From: Gordius sp. MW1
Lineage: Eukaryota > Nematomorpha > Gordioida > Gordea > Gordiidae
Length of the DNA stretch: 64,000 nucleotides
Assembly: GCA_964036665.1 (NCBI GenBank)
Contig: OZ038528.1
Span: forward strand, 21,749,245-21,813,244
Direction of reading: 5' to 3'
The stretch's first letter is position 1. Every line of letters starts with the position of its first letter. The position numbers and the translations under genes were made by a program. Positions 62,451-64,000 of the stretch are shown piece by piece. Below the pieces are notes generated by a model. The model searched no databases, had not been told where the DNA came from, and worked only from the letters and a program-made list of their open reading frames with translations.

Positions 62451-63029
62451 AACATTTTAATTTAAACATCAAAATTATAAAATCTGGTATAAAATATAAA
62501 GAAAGTCTTATAAAATAATTTCATATTTTCTTTTTCCCAGCGTCATCTGGAGTAGGAGTTAATTCCCCATGAATCGCTAATAAAAGTTTCAATATATTTA
62601 ATCTATTCAAACGTCATGAAGTTTTAATTAAAATGTTGTCCTTGTCACAAATGGAAGAAAAAACAAATAAGGAGAAATTGACGCAATCACGATGTTGCAA
62701 CATAAGCTGCAACTTTGCTCAATTCCCTACGACAATCTGAATAAAAAAGGACCTAGATCTTCAGCATGTCAGACAGTTAGCAGAAACTTTAGTAATAGTA
62801 GTCGAACCTAAGGCTAAATTGTATGATTTTGAACTTAAGTAACCTCGATATGCAAAGAAAATGAACGGTTTTGGGACAAGAAACAAGTTTTGGCAAATTT
62901 CCAAATAATTCCTACGAATTCTTTGTTGCCAGAAACGCGAATGAAAATAAATTGTAGAAGGATTTCGTTCAAAAAATCCCTTGGACGCCCTATCAGATTA
63001 TAAAATATTGTAATCTTTTCCCAAACACT

Positions 63030-64000
63030 ACCAACGACGGTCCCAAGTCCGTGTGAAAAAAGTGGAGGGTTGGCATCAGGTCGGAAGCCGGCTGTAAAAA
63101 AGCAACTCCAAACAACATGGCAGCTTCAAATACGAACTATACCAGAATGCTAGGGCGTCCTTCCCAAACGACGCGCATTGCATCATCCGCCCGCGCAATG
63201 TGAAAAGTATACAAGGGTTACCGCCTCACTCACAACGAAGGCGGTTAGGGAATCTAGTTGTCGAACGGACAAGAGTGGCCAGCTGGAATGTGGGCACGCT
63301 GACGGGGAAGAGTATCGAGGTTGCGCAGATGCTAAAAAGGCGAAGGATATACATAGCGTTTCTACAAGAAACGCGGTGGCATAGAACAAAAGCCAGGGAG
63401 CTAGGAGATGGTTACAAGCTATACTACTCGGGTTCCCCATCACGGAAGAACGGGGTCGGTATAGTGCTTAGCGATTCCTTTAAGGACAAGGTAGTCGAAG
63501 TCAAACGATGCTCGGATAGATTGATGTGCATAAAGCTGGCCGATCAAGGCGGCCTTGTCAATGTTATTTGTGCGTACTCGCCCCAGGTTGGATGTTCCGA
63601 AAATGAAAAGGACGAATTCTATGAGAAGCTCGAAAAAGAAATACGCTACGTGAAGCCTGACGAGAATCTCATCATCGGAGCAGACTTTAATGGGCACGTT
63701 GGGAAAGAAAGGGGCGTGTACAAACGAAATCACGGCGGGCATGGCTATGGGGTGAAAAATAAAGAGGGAGAGAAGTTACTACAGATGGCGCAAGCTTACG
63801 ATATGGCCATTGTGAATACCTTCTTTCAGAAGCGTACCGAACATTTAGCGACATACAGGAGTGGGGATCACCTTACACAGGTCGAAAACATCCTAGGGAA
63901 GCGCAAAAATTTGTGGCAAGTTAAAGATTGCAAGGTTATACCGGGGGAAGAAATCGCCAAACAACATCAACCAGATATCCTCGATATAGCAAGAAAGATT
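63030..64000 (+). mobile_element. RTE-type retrotransposon, 5' part, running off the window
   Basis: Begins near CGACGGTCCCAAGTCCGTGT and carries the 5' leader of the minus-strand copies at 53.8 and 49.1 kb in the opposite orientation. The endonuclease frame is open to the window end. Confidence 0.85.
63209..64000 (+). CDS. RTE-type endonuclease domain, open to window end
   Basis: Frame with [76 protein letters not shown] and [13 protein letters not shown]. It keeps the Asn and Glu (QETRW) and the DFNGH box. The later Q-V-E-N replaces the usual Q-I-D-Y, so the ID box is altered. Best preserved copy of this domain in the window. It lies in a locally GC-rich stretch, unlike its flanks. Confidence 0.85.
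   Translation, partial: MQGLPPHSQRRRLGNLVVERTRVASWNVGTLTGKSIEVAQMLKRRRIYIAFLQETRWHRTKARELGDGYKLYYSGSPSRKNGVGIVLSDSFKDKVVEVKRCSDRLMCIKLADQGGLVNVICAYSPQVGCSENEKDEFYEKLEKEIRYVKPDENLIIGADFNGHVGKERGVYKRNHGGHGYGVKNKEGEKLLQMAQAYDMAIVNTFFQKRTEHLATYRSGDHLTQVENILGKRKNLWQVKDCKVIPGEEIAKQHQPDILDIARKI

Overview
The window is eukaryotic and intron-rich, about 65-70% A+T by eye and crowded with transposable elements. It is most likely from an arthropod, probably an insect. This is inferred from a novel-type protein kinase C of the PKC-epsilon/Pkc98E kind, several RTE-type non-LTR retrotransposons of the kind often annotated 'craniofacial development protein 2-like' in insects, a Helitron 5' end of arthropod type, Gypsy elements and many hAT-like MITEs. 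No bacterial, organellar or CRISPR features were seen.

The main host gene lies on the minus strand from 45,068 (ATG) to 18,627 (TAA). I assembled it by hand from 13 exons with matching phases and GT/AG borders into one 759-codon frame: C2 domain, pseudosubstrate, C1A, C1B, AGC kinase, V5 tail. It is a complete novel PKC, with a 32-nt microexon in C1A and about 55 residues beyond the hydrophobic motif. Introns hold two copies of a 1.7-kb repeat, MITEs and RTE 3' ends.

Two further sets of PKC exons lie around it on the same strand. At 89-952, downstream, exons 8 and 9 occur again with intact splice sites; their five exonic differences are all synonymous although the intron between them has diverged. 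At 54,881-50,509, upstream, four exons encode a diverged but zinc-ligand-perfect C1A-C1B pair that lacks the pseudosubstrate and stops six codons after C1B. It looks like a kinase-less paralogue.

Layout: 1-1.0 kb duplicated kinase exons; 1.6-2.2 kb tandem repeat; 2.2-9.0 kb degraded Gypsy element (minus) split by a 2.4-kb hAT-like element with a perfect 8-bp target duplication; 9.1-10.2 kb broken integrase (plus); 10.5-12.7 kb G/C-run tandem array split by a short LTR element; 12.7-17.0 kb element with inverted termini and a broken reverse transcriptase/RNase H; 18.6-45.1 kb PKC gene; 45.7-49.1 kb RTE copy with a nested foldback element; 49.4-49.8 kb foldback MITE; 50.5-54.9 kb C1-only paralogue with an RTE copy in its intron; 55-63 kb AT-rich DNA with a tRNA-like sequence, Helitron end and non-LTR remains; 63.0-64.0 kb the 5' part of another RTE copy running off the window.

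All exon coordinates come from reading splice sites by eye. No transcript, alignment or database search was available.
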